From assembly GCF_000331735.1 (NCBI RefSeq), contig NC_020126.1:620001-684000 (forward strand): 64,000 bases of DNA. Direction: 5' to 3'. A program made the translations under genes and the position numbers. Each line of letters opens with the position of its first letter. Positions within the stretch are counted from its first letter, which is position 1. The notes beneath the pieces were generated by a model. The model was not told the DNA's origin. It worked only from the letters and a program-made list of their open reading frames with translations, and searched no databases. This document shows positions 8,827 through 21,870 of this stretch, in pieces. The stretch comes from Myxococcus stipitatus DSM 14675. GTDB lineage: Bacteria > Myxococcota > Myxococcia > Myxococcales > Myxococcaceae.

Positions 8827-10317
8827 TTGAAGCGACCCACGATGACGGCACCGGCGCCCCTCTTCGCGAGGTGGAGGCACGGGGGGGCCCTGCTGCTCGC
8901 CGTCGCGCTGGCCGCCTGCGGTGGCAAGGAGGTCCGCCCGGAGCCTCCGCGGCCCTCCTGTGTGCCCCTGGCCCTGGAGCGGAACGTGGACCTCGCGGGT
9001 TTCCGCTCGGACCGCTACGCGTGGCGGGACAGCGACTGCGCGCCGCGCTCCGCCTTCCTGGTGCGCAACGACACGCGAGACCCGGCGGGCTGGAGTGGCG
9101 GCTATGTCCGCCGCTACGTGTACGAAGCGCGGGGCGCCCCGCGCACGTGTGACGGCGCCGACGACGGTGTCCCGGGCTGGGGCATGGTGACGTGCCATGT
9201 CCGGACGGGCGCGTCCTGGGGCAACTGGACGGAGGGCGTCACCGGCACGGGCCGCGTCATCTTCGAGGGCCGCCACCACGCGCTCCACGAGTTCCACTGG
9301 GTGCTGCCGCTCGGGGGCCACGCCGTGCGGGTGACGGTGCACTACCTCTTCGCCACCGGCAGGGACCATCCGCTCTACGCCATCACCCACGATGCCTCGA
9401 GCGTGCCGCCGGACGCGCTGGAGGCGGACGTGCGCTCGCCCTATGGCGACCTGCTCTTCGACGGCAACGCGAACGCCGAAATCGCGGGCCTGGGGTGGGG
9501 CGACCGCCGCCGCTTCGTGACGCTGGGCTCGCGCCTGACGATGGCGAGCGGCTGGGACTACCGCGAGCCCAACGTCGTCCCGTACACGCGCATGTGGACC
9601 GCCTCGCCCGACGCGGAGATGGGCGTGGTTCAAACACAGACGTGGTTGCAGAAGCCATCCGGTGGTTACTGGCTCTATCGAGAGGGCTGGGGCCAGCGCG
9701 ACGAGGACGGCCCGATGCCCGTCGACTGGAACTGGACCTATCAGCTCAACCAGTACCAGCTCCCGAACAACTCGCGCTCGCACCGCATGGCGTGGGGCAG
9801 CAACTACGGGGCGCTGGGGTGGCGCCAGTACGCGCGCTACGGCGACGACGGCATGCTCTCCGGCCACCCGTACCAGAGCTACTCCGTGTTCATGGTGCTG
9901 GGGCTCCACTCGAAGGACCCGGTGCTGGAGCAGGCCGCGGCGGTGGAGTCCTGGCAGCGGGTGCGCTTCACCGCCACCGAGGGCAGCGTCCTCACGCAGG
10001 GCCCGGGAGGCGTGGCCCGCACGGACGCGGTGCCGTATGACGTGCCCGGCTTCAACCCCGTGTATGCGACGTGGGAGGCACTCGCCTCCGGGAACCGCGC
10101 GCGGCTGCGCTTCGACACCGGCACCCAGGCGCTGCACAGGCCCCTGGTGGTGCTGCGGGGCTACACGGCGGCGACGCCTCCTTCGCGCGTGCTGCTGGAT
10201 GAGCAGGTGCTCGCCGCGGACGTGGACTACTTCGCCTCGGTGGACGACGCGGGTGAGGTGCTGTGGCTCACGCTGAACCGCACGCTGACGGGCACCTCGG
10301 CGCTGCGCGTGGAGTGA
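8827..10317 (+). CDS. Large predicted lipoprotein, unknown function
   Basis: A 496-residue envelope protein. The N-terminus has a basic start, a hydrophobic stretch (HGGALLLAVALAAC) and the lipobox LAAC, so it is probably lipidated. The rest is rich in Trp, Tyr and Gly with regularly spaced beta-like segments (FEGRHHALHEFHWVLPLGG, ASGWDYREPNVVPYTRMW, DWNWTYQLNQYQLPNN) and looks like an all-beta secreted protein, perhaps carbohydrate-related; this is only inference from composition. I recognise no family. The TTG at 8827 is preferred because GGGAG lies 7 bases before it; ATG at 8842 is the alternative. It ends just before a strong hairpin. Confidence 0.7.
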   Translation: MKRPTMTAPAPLFARWRHGGALLLAVALAACGGKEVRPEPPRPSCVPLALERNVDLAGFRSDRYAWRDSDCAPRSAFLVRNDTRDPAGWSGGYVRRYVYEARGAPRTCDGADDGVPGWGMVTCHVRTGASWGNWTEGVTGTGRVIFEGRHHALHEFHWVLPLGGHAVRVTVHYLFATGRDHPLYAITHDASSVPPDALEADVRSPYGDLLFDGNANAEIAGLGWGDRRRFVTLGSRLTMASGWDYREPNVVPYTRMWTASPDAEMGVVQTQTWLQKPSGGYWLYREGWGQRDEDGPMPVDWNWTYQLNQYQLPNNSRSHRMAWGSNYGALGWRQYARYGDDGMLSGHPYQSYSVFMVLGLHSKDPVLEQAAAVESWQRVRFTATEGSVLTQGPGGVARTDAVPYDVPGFNPVYATWEALASGNRARLRFDTGTQALHRPLVVLRGYTAATPPSRVLLDEQVLAADVDYFASVDDAGEVLWLTLNRTLTGTSALRVE

Positions 10318-10340
10318 CGCGCCGGTGCGTGGAAAAGCAA

Positions 10341-10375
10341 CGGGGGATGCCCCGGTGTACGCGGAGCATCCCCCG
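10341..10375 (+). terminator. Perfect 10-bp hairpin after the large lipoprotein
   Basis: CGGGGGATGC at 10341-10350 pairs perfectly with GCATCCCCCG at 10366-10375 around a 15-base loop, 23 bases after the stop codon. No T-run follows, which is usual for high-GC terminators. It is placed to end the lipoprotein transcript. Confidence 0.6.
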
Positions 10376-10621
10376 GATATGACCCTTGCTCGGAGTCTGC
10401 TCTCCCCCTCTGGCGAGCAGCACTCCCCCTGGGTCCCCCTGCCACGGGTGACGCCGCCCCCGCGACGTCACCTTCCATCCCGCCCTGAGTGTCAGGAGGG
10501 CCTTGGACCCCTCCAGCGAAGTCTTCACTTCGCGACCCGTGCTCCCCCCGGTGCACAGGCCGACGATTTCACTGCCCGGACGCCCCGTACCCCCCAGCAC
10601 GGGTGCTCCGGTGAATCGCGG
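10376..10621. other. Non-coding stretch with one dyad
   Basis: C-rich sequence between the hairpin and the small reverse gene. It contains a perfect 7-bp dyad GGTGACG/CGTCACC at 10447-10453 and 10466-10472 with a 12-base spacer. Reading frames crossing it on both strands lack ribosome sites and family-like content. Nothing else is recognisable. Confidence 0.35.
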
Positions 10622-10972
10622 CTAGAACCAGACTCCCGCGGGACGCGAAACCGCTCGCAACCTCGCCAGCGTCTGTGCCCAGCCAAATGTCTGCGGGCGC
10701 ATGGAAGCCACCCGCGTCACCTGGTCCATCTCCTCCAGCAGCAACGTCAGCGCTCTCGACTTCGTCAGCGCCGCCAGCTGCATCCGCTTCGCCCCCGCGA
10801 AGGCGGTCAGCTCCGGCACCGCGATGTCCCCCTCTTGTGCTTCAAGCGCGCTGGGCTGCTCCCCCCGGATGCTGCCCGTGGCCCCCCTGCCCCTGGCCCC
10901 TCGCATCACGACGCCTGACCGGGCGGAACCCCTGGAAACCCGCTGGCTCGACTCATGTGCGGCGTGCGACAT
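10622..10972 (-). CDS. Small protein, unknown
   Basis: A 116-residue predicted protein with no recognised family. The start MSHAAHESSQ at 10972 is supported by an AAGGAGG ribosome site at good spacing, which is stronger than at most starts in the window; the longer open frame reaching 11086 has no such site. The C-terminal half looks folded and helical (EGDIAVPELTAFAGAKRMQ, then LTKSRALTLLLEEMDQVTRV), while the N-terminal 40 residues are basic and Gly/Ser-rich. It diverges from the topoisomerase-helicase gene, so the two may share regulation. Existence is likely; function is unknown. Confidence 0.5.
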   Translation of the reverse strand: MSHAAHESSQRVSRGSARSGVVMRGARGRGATGSIRGEQPSALEAQEGDIAVPELTAFAGAKRMQLAALTKSRALTLLLEEMDQVTRVASMRPQTFGWAQTLARLRAVSRPAGVWF

Positions 10973-11131
10973 TGCCCCCCTCCTTCGCACCATCGGACTG
11001 CACTCCCCCCGGACCCGCGCCGTGGCGCGTGTCGACCAGGGCATACTGGCAAAGACGTACGAAGCAGTTTTCCTTGGTAGCGCCAAACGCTTGCGCGAAA
11101 GCGCCAGCTTGCTGGGCGTGCTGGCGGCGGG

Positions 11132-11168
11132 GTGAACGTCGCGTGGTTCACTTCAAGTGAAGGCGACG
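11132..11168. promoter_or_regulatory. Nested inverted repeats upstream of the topoisomerase-RecQ gene
   Basis: Three related half-sites overlap here. GTGAAC (11132-11137) pairs with GTTCAC (11146-11151) over 8 bases. TTCACTT-c-AAGTGAA (11147-11161) is a perfect 7-bp dyad. CGTCGC (11137-11142) and GCGACG (11163-11168) form an outer arm pair. It lies 190 bases before the fusion gene, in the region shared with the divergent small gene, and looks like an operator for a dimeric regulator. It does not fit a GAAC-N4-GTTC LexA box because the spacer is 8. Confidence 0.45.
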
Positions 11169-11358
11169 TGAGAGGTTGGCGGACGAGGCGTGAGGGGAGC
11201 GGGCTGCCTCGCCTTGGCTGCACGAGGGCTGAGCGGGCGTGACAGGTAGGGACAGTGAGGGCTGGCCATGTCAGCCTGAAGCGGTAGGGAACAGAGGTGC
11301 GGCGTGGGCCCGGGCCCGCTTGCCGGGTGGTGGTGGATGGGCGGGAGGGACAGGTTTC

Positions 11359-16200
<4,842 letters not shown>

Positions 16201-16711
16201 GGGATTCCCTCCGCGCCCGCGCGACGGGGAGGAGGGACACCTCGCGGATGCTTCGGGGGCGAAGCCCGCCGGAGGCGCTGAGCGCGCTCCTTCTCCTGGC
16301 GAGGAGGGGCGCCTCGCGGATGCTTCGGCGGTGAAGGAGCGCGCGCGCTCGGACCCGGCTGTCTTCACCCCTCGCTTCGCAAGGAGGGACTCTCCGCGGG
16401 CTCACTCGACCGGCTCCTTCACGCGCGGGTGAGTGCGGCGTCTGGGGATGGCTCGCACGAAGAGGAGTCTTCCTTGCTCCGTGGACGCCTCGGCCTGCGC
16501 CCTGTCCGCGTCAGGCAGACCCGGGACTCGCCGCGCGCGAGGCGACGAAGTGCCCTCCGCGGGGAACACCTCTGCCCATCGCGTGAGTGAGGAGCAGCCT
16601 GCCGGGCGCGCAGTTCTTTTCGCTGCACGCGGGGGCAGTGTGGGCCCCTGTCGCCGCGCTTCACCTTTCGGCGCAGTTACCGCGATGGCGAGCAAGAGGG
16701 GGGAGCGGAAG
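16201..16711. other. 511-base intergenic region with repeats
   Basis: Space between the fusion gene and the MBL-fold gene. Its first 130 bases hold a direct repeat and a small hairpin listed separately. An in-frame extension of the downstream gene runs back to 16433 but has no family-like residues and no ribosome site before 16712, so it is treated as non-coding. No promoter consensus was recognised. Confidence 0.45.
16231..16328. repeat. Direct repeat of 26 bp, two copies, 72-bp period
   Basis: Copy 1 at 16231-16256 and copy 2 at 16303-16328 agree at 24 of 26 positions; both contain CCTCGCGGATGCTTCGG. In copy 1, GCTTCG (16250-16255) continues to CGAAGC (16260-16265), a 6-bp hairpin with a GGGG loop, 50 bases after the fusion gene stop, so it may act as a terminator. 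A third partial resemblance begins near 16386. Confidence 0.55.
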
Positions 16712-18106
16712 ATGGAACTCGGCTTCGAGACGATCGGAAACGCCACACTCATCTGCCACGACGACGGTCCGGTGCTGGTGACGGACCCATGGACGCACGG
16801 CTCCGCGTACTTCGGAAGCTGGACGCTGTCCCATGAGATTCCCGAGCAGCAGCGGGAAATCATCCAGCGTTGCCAGTACGTCTGGGTCTCCCACGGCCAC
16901 CCGGACCACCTGAGCGTCGAGTCCATGGACAAGCTGCGCGAGCAGACCATCCTCGTGCCCAACCACTTCGGTGGGCGCGTGCGCGACGACCTGCGGGAGC
17001 AGGGCTTCAACGTGCACGTGCTGGTGGACCGCGTGTGGACGCAGTTGTCTCCGCGCATCCGCGTCATGTGCATCCCCGACATGAACCAGGACGCGGTGCT
17101 CCTGGTCGACATCGCCGGGCGGCTCATCGTCAACCTCAACGACGCGGGGGACCGGGGCTGGGGCCGCTTCGTGCGGAGCATGGTGCGCCGGTATGACGAG
17201 TCCTACCTGTTGGCCCTGTCCGGTTACGGCGACGCGGACATGATCAACTACTTCACCGAGGACGGGCAGCGCATCCCGCCCTACGCCGCGGCCAAGACGC
17301 CCGTGGGGCGCACCATCGCGCGTCAGGCGGAGTTCTACGGCGCGCGCTACTTCGTGCCCTTCAGCTCCATGCACAAGTACCAGCGCGCCGACAGCATCTG
17401 GGCCTCCGAGTACACCACGACGCTCGAGGACTACGCCCGGGGCTTCGAGTCCGAGACCTGCACGCTCCTGCCCGCCTTCATCCGTCGCGACTTCGCCCGG
17501 GAGGACATGCAGCTCATCCGCCCGAAGGAGCGCGCGCTGCTCCCGGTGGACCCGAAGGAGTTCGGCGACGACTGGAGCGCGATGCTGGAGCGCGAGGAGG
17601 CCCAGGTGCTGCGCGAGTACTTCGGGGCCATCGAGCACCTGGGCTCGGTGCTCGACTACCTGCGCTTCCGCGTGGGCGGCCAGGACCACGTCATCGAGTT
17701 CAACCAGCGCCGCTTCCGCCGGGGCATCACCTTCGAGGCGCCACGCAACTCGCTGCTGACGGCGGTGCGCTACCGCGTCTTCGATGACCTGCTCATCGGC
17801 AACTTCATGAAGACGACGCTGCACGGCGACTTCGGCGAGGGCCGCCTGTACCCGGACTTCAGCCCCTACGTGGCCAAGTACGCGGACAACGGCAAGGCGC
17901 GCTCGCGCAACGAGCTGAAGTCCTACTTCTCCGAGTACCGCCGCAGGGACCCCGTGGGCTTCCTCCGAGGCAAGGTGGAGGCGCACTGCGTGCGGCCCCT
18001 CCAGACGCAGTCGGCGGAGCTGCTCCGGACGCTGCTGCCGTCGGACTCGGCGGCCTACCGCACCGCGAAGGAAGCCTTCTGGAAGGTGCGGCGCGTGCTC
18101 CTCTGA
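16712..18106 (+). CDS. MBL-fold metallo-hydrolase
   Basis: A 464-residue cytoplasmic protein with a metallo-beta-lactamase fold in its first half: ATLICHDDGPVLVTDPW is the opening strand pattern, and WVSHGHPDHLS carries the metal-binding HxHxDH motif in the form HGHPDH. Later segments VNLNDAGDR and FVPFSSMHKYQR fit further metal or substrate positions. The length and layout resemble the UlaG/CMP-sialate-hydroxylase-like branch rather than beta-lactamases, but the substrate is unknown. The C-terminal 150 residues are a separate alpha/beta region. ATG 16712 follows GGGGGGAG; upstream in-frame ATG 16685 lacks a ribosome site. It converges on the cardiolipin-synthase-type gene. Confidence 0.8.
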   Translation: MELGFETIGNATLICHDDGPVLVTDPWTHGSAYFGSWTLSHEIPEQQREIIQRCQYVWVSHGHPDHLSVESMDKLREQTILVPNHFGGRVRDDLREQGFNVHVLVDRVWTQLSPRIRVMCIPDMNQDAVLLVDIAGRLIVNLNDAGDRGWGRFVRSMVRRYDESYLLALSGYGDADMINYFTEDGQRIPPYAAAKTPVGRTIARQAEFYGARYFVPFSSMHKYQRADSIWASEYTTTLEDYARGFESETCTLLPAFIRRDFAREDMQLIRPKERALLPVDPKEFGDDWSAMLEREEAQVLREYFGAIEHLGSVLDYLRFRVGGQDHVIEFNQRRFRRGITFEAPRNSLLTAVRYRVFDDLLIGNFMKTTLHGDFGEGRLYPDFSPYVAKYADNGKARSRNELKSYFSEYRRRDPVGFLRGKVEAHCVRPLQTQSAELLRTLLPSDSAAYRTAKEAFWKVRRVLL

Positions 18107-18127
18107 GCGTGAGCGCCGCGGCGCGAG

Positions 18128-19603
18128 TCAGAGATACGGAGACAACAGGCGCGCCAGCCCATCCCTCAACCGGATGGGCAACGGGCGCGCGTCCACCTGC
18201 GCGCGGGTGAGGGGGCGGGCGCGAGACAGCCGCTCCTCCACCACCGCCTCCAGGCGCCGCGCCAGCTCCGCGTCGTAGCATTCGACGTTCAGCTCGAAGT
18301 TGAGCCGCAGCGAGCGCGGGTCCCAGTTGGCCGAGCCAATCAACCCCCACTCCCCATCCACCACCATCAGCTTGGAGTGGTCGAACGGCGGCTGGGTGAG
18401 GAACACCCGGCACCCCGTCGCCAGCACCTGCCAGAGCTGCGCGGTGCTCGCCCACTGCACCACGGGCAGGTTGCCCTTCTCCGGCAACACCACCTCCACG
18501 CGCACGCCCCGCAGCGCCGCCACGTTGAGCGCGGTGATGAGCGCCGGGTCCGGCAGGAAGTACGGCGTGACGATTCGCACCGACGCTCGCGCGGTGGCCA
18601 GCGCCCCGAGCAGCACCGTGCGCAGCGCCTCGAAGTCCTCGTCCGGGCCATCGGGAATCCCCCGCGCCAGCACCGGCCCCTTCCGCCGCTGCTCCGGGAA
18701 CCAGGTGTCGCCCGTCAGCCGCTCGCGCGTGGTGAAGACCCAGTCCTCGGCGAAGGTCTCCTGGAGCTGGGCGACCACGGGGCCTTCCAACTGGAAGTGC
18801 AGGTCCCTGGCGGCGTGCTCACCCGGCCAGAAGTGCTCGCGGATGTTCATGCCTCCGGTGAAGCCCACCCGGCCATCCACCACCAAGACCTTGCGGTGGT
18901 TGCGCAGGTTCATGAAGGGCAGCCGGTAGGGCATCAGCGAAGGCAGGAAGCGCGCGGCCCGGACGCCCTCGCGCTTGAGGCGGCCCAGAATCGTGGGCCA
19001 CGTGTAGCGCGCGCCCACCGCGTCCACCAGCACCCGGACCTCCACGCCGCGCCGCACCGCCTCGCCCAGCGCGCCCGCGAAGTGCCGGCCCGCCACGTCA
19101 TTGTCGAAGATGTAGCTGCACAGGGTGATGGACGCGCGTGCGCTCGCGATGGCCTCCAGCATGGCGGGGTACGCGTCCGTGCGGGACTCCAGCACGGTGA
19201 TGCGATTGCCCGGCAGCAGCGGCCGGTGGGTGACGGCATCCCCCAGCCGGGCCAGCGGCGCCAGGTGCGCGGCGCCGTCCGTCACGCGCGAGGCCCCTTC
19301 CGCCACCACCGCCTCCAGGCCCCGGACGGGCGGAAACTGCCCGTGCTCCCGGCGCGGCGTCAGCGAGCGTGCCCGGCGGCGGATGCGGTTGATGCCCAGC
19401 AGCAGGTACAGCACCGCGCCCAGGACGGGCACCAGCCACACCAGCCCCACCCAGCTCACCGCGGCGCGGACGTCCCGCTTGTGCAGCACGACGTGGCCGC
19501 TGGCCAGCACGCTCACCAGCACCGTCAGCGCCGCCGCGACGTGGGGCCACGCTGCTTCCAGCCACGCAAGTGCTTCAGGCATGTCGAACGAGAGGGTGGG
19601 CAC
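18128..19603 (-). CDS. Phospholipase D-type cardiolipin synthase
   Basis: A 491-residue inner-membrane enzyme that would join two phosphatidylglycerols into cardiolipin and glycerol. Two N-terminal transmembrane helices (about residues 20-38 and 48-68, ending LYLLLGINRIRRRAR) precede two phospholipase D domains with HKD motifs: HRKVLVVDGRVGFTGGMNI and HSKLMVVDGEWGLIGSANWD. The second HKD is followed by NFELNVECYD, the usual region after it in ClsA-like enzymes. It starts with GTG at 19603; an ATG at 19582 is the alternative and neither has a strong ribosome site. It diverges from the metalloprotease cluster over a long regulatory gap. Confidence 0.88.
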   Translation of the reverse strand: MPTLSFDMPEALAWLEAAWPHVAAALTVLVSVLASGHVVLHKRDVRAAVSWVGLVWLVPVLGAVLYLLLGINRIRRRARSLTPRREHGQFPPVRGLEAVVAEGASRVTDGAAHLAPLARLGDAVTHRPLLPGNRITVLESRTDAYPAMLEAIASARASITLCSYIFDNDVAGRHFAGALGEAVRRGVEVRVLVDAVGARYTWPTILGRLKREGVRAARFLPSLMPYRLPFMNLRNHRKVLVVDGRVGFTGGMNIREHFWPGEHAARDLHFQLEGPVVAQLQETFAEDWVFTTRERLTGDTWFPEQRRKGPVLARGIPDGPDEDFEALRTVLLGALATARASVRIVTPYFLPDPALITALNVAALRGVRVEVVLPEKGNLPVVQWASTAQLWQVLATGCRVFLTQPPFDHSKLMVVDGEWGLIGSANWDPRSLRLNFELNVECYDAELARRLEAVVEERLSRARPLTRAQVDARPLPIRLRDGLARLLSPYL

Positions 19604-19711
19604 GGACTGCTTCGCCTATACATGGATGCGCCTCACGGCGCAGCGCGGTACGGCGGGCCCGGCTCAGCCGCGATGCGTCGCGCGCTTGACGTGCCGTGGC
19701 GAAGAATGCAA

Positions 19712-19738
19712 CGTGAGCAACACTTTCCGTTGTTCACG
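19712..19738. promoter_or_regulatory. Inverted repeat between cls-like gene and metalloprotease cluster
   Basis: CGTGAGCAA (19712-19720) and TTGTTCACG (19730-19738) are 9-bp arms with one G-T mismatch and a 9-base spacer. It lies about 110 bases upstream of the cls-like start and 255 bases upstream of the first protease promoter, so it may be an operator for either. The GTTCAC half also occurs upstream of the topoisomerase-RecQ gene. Confidence 0.35.
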
Positions 19739-19865
19739 CGAGTGGCGGGAGACCCCTGTTGGGATTCATCGGACTCAGGGGCTGCTGACTGATTCATGGA
19801 CACCACTGTCCGTGCATTGAACAGTCTCCACGCTGCGTGAAATTGCTCAACGGCGGCGCCGACTT

Positions 19866-19882
19866 CGTCACTCTGACGTCAC
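19866..19882 (+). promoter_or_regulatory. Possible activator site upstream of sigma-54 promoter
   Basis: CGTCAC occurs at 19866-19871 and 19877-19882, 11 bases apart (one helical turn), and the second copy overlaps the palindrome TGACGTCA (19874-19881). It lies about 90-100 bases before the -24 element, where enhancer-binding proteins for sigma-54 usually sit. Functional assignment is inference. Confidence 0.3.
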
Positions 19883-19968
19883 GTCTGTTTACGCCCGTCT
19901 TCACGGACTTGGAGTGCGGGTGCTCCATTTAATCTGGCAAGACGTGTTTTCCCGCTATGGCGGGACTT

Positions 19969-19984
19969 TGGCCCGACAGTTGCT
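19969..19984 (+). promoter_or_regulatory. Sigma-54 (-24/-12) promoter for the M57 protease cluster
   Basis: TGGCCCG-ACAG-TTGCT matches the consensus TGGCACG-N4-TTGCW at 11 of 12 fixed positions, with GG at 19970-19971 and GC at 19982-19983 correctly spaced. Transcription would begin near 19995, giving a 5' leader of about 73 bases before the first protease ATG. A small hairpin TCCCGC-tatg-GCGGGA (19950-19965) stands just upstream. Sigma-54 promoters need an enhancer-binding ATPase activator. Confidence 0.55.
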
Positions 19985-20067
19985 CATGGGCGGGGCGCGC
20001 CGGTCCGCGGCGGGGGAAGAACCCGGTGGGCGGCGCATTCCCCGCAGTAGTCCGAAGGAAAGACCCG

Positions 20068-20886
20068 ATGCTCAAGTTTCGCTCCATGGCGTTGCTTGCT
20101 GGTGTGACGTTGCTGGGTACCGCGTGTGGTGAGCCGGAGGCTCCCGCGACGGAGGCGCCCCAGATGACGTGGGAGGAGTTCCGGGCGGGCGTGGTGCAGG
20201 ACCCCGAAGGCAAGTTCATCTTCGACGGAGACATGGCGGTGGACAGCGAGGCGGAGCTGCGCGCCTTCTTCGACAGCGCCGTGTCCGGGACGGCCACGAA
20301 CCAGGATGGGCTGGCCGTGTACAACACCGGCGGCGGAGCTCCCGCGGGTGACGTGAAGTGGAGCGCCGCGCAGAAGATGAACCTCACCTACTGCGTGAGC
20401 AACACGTTCGGCGCGAACAAGGCGCGCGTGGTCGCGGCGATGAACACGGCGACGGCGGCCTGGGAGGCCACCGCGAGCGTGAACTTCATCCACAACACGG
20501 CGCTCGACGCCAACTGCACCGCGTCGCAGACGGGCGTGCTGTTCGACGTGCGTCCGGTGAACTCGGGTGGCCAGTACCTGGCGCGCGCGTTCTTCCCGAA
20601 CTCGGGCCGCTCGGCGCGCAACGTCCTGGTGGACAACACGGCGTTCGGCAACACCGGCGTCTGGACGCTGGCGGGCATCATGCGCCACGAGCTGGGCCAC
20701 ACGCTCGGCTTCCGTCATGAGCACACCCGCGTCAACGGCTCCTGCTACGAGGACAGCCAGTGGCGTGGCCTGACGACGTACGACAGCGCCTCCGTCATGC
20801 ACTACCCCCAGTGCGCCGGCACCCAGCGGGGTGACCTGGTGCTGACGGCTCGCGACCAGCAGGGGGCTCGCGCGCTGTATCCGTGA
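20068..20886 (+). CDS. M57-type metalloprotease lipoprotein, copy 1 of 3
   Basis: A 272-residue secreted zinc protease. The N-terminus MLKFRSMALLAGVTLLGTAC is a lipoprotein-like signal. The catalytic motif HELGHTLGFRHE (His207, Glu208, His211, His217) is the extended HExxHxxGxxHE zinc site of metzincin-like M57 enzymes, and SVMHYP is the Met-turn. The preceding segment MNLTYCVSNTFGANKARVV is shared by all three copies. The start is fixed by AAGGAAAG before ATG 20068. It is the promoter-proximal gene behind the sigma-54 element and is followed by its own hairpin, so the later copies need read-through or another promoter. Confidence 0.9.
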   Translation: MLKFRSMALLAGVTLLGTACGEPEAPATEAPQMTWEEFRAGVVQDPEGKFIFDGDMAVDSEAELRAFFDSAVSGTATNQDGLAVYNTGGGAPAGDVKWSAAQKMNLTYCVSNTFGANKARVVAAMNTATAAWEATASVNFIHNTALDANCTASQTGVLFDVRPVNSGGQYLARAFFPNSGRSARNVLVDNTAFGNTGVWTLAGIMRHELGHTLGFRHEHTRVNGSCYEDSQWRGLTTYDSASVMHYPQCAGTQRGDLVLTARDQQGARALYP

Positions 20887-20947
20887 AGTGTTGACGTACT
20901 GGCCAAGGCGCTCGCCGTCGCGTGAGTGACGGTGGAGGCCACGGCCC

Positions 20948-20993
20948 AGGCCGGAAGGTTCCTTCTCCCGCGGAGGGGGGTGCCTTCCGGCCT
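20948..20993 (+). terminator. Hairpin after protease copy 1
   Basis: AGGCCGGAAGG (20948-20958) pairs perfectly with CCTTCCGGCCT (20983-20993) over a 24-base loop and is followed by TTTC. It shares the core GGCCGGAAGG with the hairpin after copy 3. Confidence 0.6.
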
Positions 20994-21040
20994 TTCTATG
21001 TGGCGTGGCCCGGCTTCCACGCGCTCCGAGGAGAGACCCG

Positions 21041-21856
21041 ATGCTCGACTTCCGCTCCATGGCGTTGCTTGCAGGTGTGTCGTTGCTGGGGGCCGCCTGT
21101 GGAGGGCCCGGGGTTCCCGAGTCCCAGGCGCCGGAAGCCCAGACCTGGGAGGCGTTCCGGGCGAGCGCGGTGCGCGACTCCGAGGGCGTGTGGATTTTCG
21201 ACGGGGACCAGGCGGCGGGGAGCGAGGCGGAGCTGCGCGCCTTCTACGAAGAGCGTGTGGCCTCGACGGGCACGAGTCGAGCGGCCCTGGCCGTGTATTT
21301 CTTGAATGGGGTCGACGTGAAGTGGGGCTCGGCGCAGAAGCGGAACCTGACCTACTGCGTGAGCAACACGTTCGGCGTGAACAAGGCGGCGGTGGTCGCG
21401 GCGATGAACACCGCGACGGCGGACTGGGAGGCCACGGCCAACGTGGACTTCATCCACAACCCGGCGTTCGATGCCTCCTGCACGGCGTCGCAGACAGGCG
21501 TGTTGTTCGACGTGCGTCCGGTGAACTCCGGCGGCCAGTACCTGGCGCGAGCGTTCTTCCCGAACGCGCCGCGCTCGAGCCGCAACGTCCTCCTCGACAA
21601 TGTCGTGTTCGGTGGCACGAGTGTCTGGACGCTGGAGGGGACGCTGCGCCACGAGCTGGGTCACGTGCTGGGCTTCGTCCACGAGCATGACCGATGCCCG
21701 GGAGGCGCGGGCACGAACATGCGGCCGTTGTCTGTCTATGACTCGGCCTCGGTCATGCACTATCCCCGGGCCGGGAGCACGTGCGTCAGCACGAACCCCG
21801 GAGGGCCCATCCTGTCGCCCCTGGACCGGACGGGGGCTCGCTCGTTGTACCCGTGA
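21041..21856 (+). CDS. M57-type metalloprotease lipoprotein, copy 2 of 3
   Basis: A 271-residue paralogue of copy 1 with the same plan: signal MLDFRSMALLAGVSLLGAAC, acidic spacer, LTYCVSNTFGVNKAAVV, zinc motif HELGHVLGFVHE (His204 first ligand) and Met-turn SVMHYP. ATG 21041 follows GAGGAGA. Copy 3 starts 14 bases after its stop and has its own AAGGAG site, so copies 2 and 3 form an operon. Amino-acid identity among copies is high through the catalytic domain and low in the spacer after the signal, as expected of duplicated secreted enzymes with changed surface targets. Confidence 0.9.
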   Translation: MLDFRSMALLAGVSLLGAACGGPGVPESQAPEAQTWEAFRASAVRDSEGVWIFDGDQAAGSEAELRAFYEERVASTGTSRAALAVYFLNGVDVKWGSAQKRNLTYCVSNTFGVNKAAVVAAMNTATADWEATANVDFIHNPAFDASCTASQTGVLFDVRPVNSGGQYLARAFFPNAPRSSRNVLLDNVVFGGTSVWTLEGTLRHELGHVLGFVHEHDRCPGGAGTNMRPLSVYDSASVMHYPRAGSTCVSTNPGGPILSPLDRTGARSLYP

Positions 21857-21870
21857 GAAGGAGAGAGTCG

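Noticed and set aside
11132-11151. LexA box
   Set aside because: GAAC and GTTC are separated by more bases than the GAAC-N4-GTTC spacing, so I list it only as an unknown dyad.
19604-20067. tRNA or small RNA gene in the long gap before the proteases
   Set aside because: No TTCRA arm or cloverleaf, and no clear promoter-terminator pair was found; the dyads fit regulatory sites better.
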